A stretch of DNA of 6,382 bases, taken from Opitutales bacterium (lineage in GTDB: Bacteria; Verrucomicrobiota; Verrucomicrobiia; Opitutales; Intestinicryptomonadaceae). The stretch is taken from assembly GCA_017633865.1 (NCBI GenBank), contig JAGBOM010000239.1:1-6382 (forward strand), written 5' to 3'. The notes beneath the pieces were generated by a model. The model saw only the letters and a list, made by a program, of their open reading frames with translations, was not told the DNA's origin and did not search any database. Positions within the stretch are counted from its first letter, which is position 1. The number at the start of each line of letters is the position of its first letter. This document shows positions 5,796 to 6,382 of the stretch, one piece after another. The position numbers were made by a program, and so were the translations under genes.

Positions 5796-6382
5796 ATGAA
5801 CCTTAAAAAAACTTTATATATCTTTCTTTGCGCAGCATTTTCTGCCTATAGTTTCGCCCAAGGCGTAAAAACAGAATCGGGCGGCATTCAAGCATCGGAT
5901 TCCGAAGGCAATATTTTATCCGCATTAAATTTTCGCCAAAACAAGCCCTGCAAAATTTTGGTTTATTCCAGGGGAATTTTATCGAAAAATCCGCGGGCTT
6001 CCGACGGCGTCAACCGATTTTTAACGACATTGGAGCGCGTTTCAAACAGGCGGTTTAAGCTTAGCTTTACGGAGTCTTCAGCCCAATTTAAGCTAGGGAA
6101 TTTGCAGAATTTCGATTGCGTCATACTAAATAATGTGTCGGCAAACGCATTAGCAGAAAAGGATTACATAAAATCTTTGCCGGAGCATTTGCGCGACTTC
6201 GAAAATCGTAAAATCGAAAAATATTTGTCGGACCTAAAAACTTATATTTCCGAGGGAGGTTCGCTTTTTATTTTGGCCTCAGACATCCCCCCGGTTTTGG
6301 GTTTGCAAATAGATGGCCCCGAATTCTCCAAAACAAGCGCGGATATTCCTATATCGGTTCACGGCCATCAATTCAACAATGG
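5796..6382 (+). CDS. Secreted ThuA-like domain protein (3' end outside window)
   Basis: The frame opens at ATG 5796 and remains open to the window end (195 codons visible). Residues 1-21 are a Sec signal peptide (MNLKKTLYIFLCAAFSAYSF, then A before QG). From about residue 52 the sequence CKILVYSRGILSKNPRASDG begins a Rossmann-like flavodoxin/amidotransferase-type fold. An FDCVILNN strand follows near residue 109, then a KYLSDLKTYISEGGSLFILA element near residue 141-160. This K.LV.S...., yDvv.f.n, L..yi..GG order is that of ThuA (trehalose-utilisation) domains, often found in exported proteins of Planctomycetota and Verrucomicrobiota and linked with sugar metabolism. The exact substrate is unknown. 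GGA eight bases before the ATG is a weak ribosome-binding site. It appears to be a separate transcription unit from the Rhs locus. The ORF and signal peptide are certain; the family is less so. Confidence 0.65.
   Translation, partial: MNLKKTLYIFLCAAFSAYSFAQGVKTESGGIQASDSEGNILSALNFRQNKPCKILVYSRGILSKNPRASDGVNRFLTTLERVSNRRFKLSFTESSAQFKLGNLQNFDCVILNNVSANALAEKDYIKSLPEHLRDFENRKIEKYLSDLKTYISEGGSLFILASDIPPVLGLQIDGPEFSKTSADIPISVHGHQFNN

Overview
The window is the 3' part of an Rhs/YD-repeat polymorphic-toxin locus, followed by a stretch that looks decayed and then by the start of an unrelated secreted-protein gene. All genes lie on the + strand. Nothing identifies the species directly. The variant Rhs core end (VDGPNPYIYCNQNPWG...WDPEGL), a secreted ThuA-like protein and sparse Shine-Dalgarno sites would fit a Verrucomicrobiota/Planctomycetota-type bacterium. 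That is a weak inference, and Bacteroidota or other Rhs carriers are not excluded.

Layout: (1) Bases 1-3777 are one uninterrupted frame that is already open at base 1. It is the body of a large Rhs protein with over 25 YD repeats, ending in the conserved core motif at about 3030-3150. A 208-residue variable C-terminus follows: a pre-toxin TG-like segment, a Lys/Ala-rich helical linker and a NucA/NucB-type DNase domain. (2) Bases 3774-4325, overlapping the toxin stop by ATGA, encode a 183-aa SMI1/KNR4 (SUKH) protein, the presumed cognate immunity protein. (3) Bases 4326-5644 look like debris of an older module: an orphan ribosome-binding site, a 34-codon open tail without a start codon, and a roughly 400-aa hypothetical protein. 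Its signal-peptide-like start (4441) and a possible C-terminal extension (to 5644) are each out of frame with the main body by one base. (4) Bases 5645-5795 are AT-rich and intergenic, with a promoter-like element overlapped by a long imperfect dyad. (5) From 5796 a signal-peptide protein with a ThuA-like fold begins and runs off the window.

How it works together: the Rhs core is known to form a shell that encapsulates a C-terminal toxin, here a DNase predicted to attack DNA in a competitor. The translationally coupled SUKH protein should neutralise it in the producer and its kin. Hand-counted GC falls from about 55-60% in the core to about 38% after the WDPEGL junction and below 30% in the immunity gene. 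This is the usual signature of an exchanged toxin-immunity cassette. The remnants downstream may be what an earlier exchange left behind.
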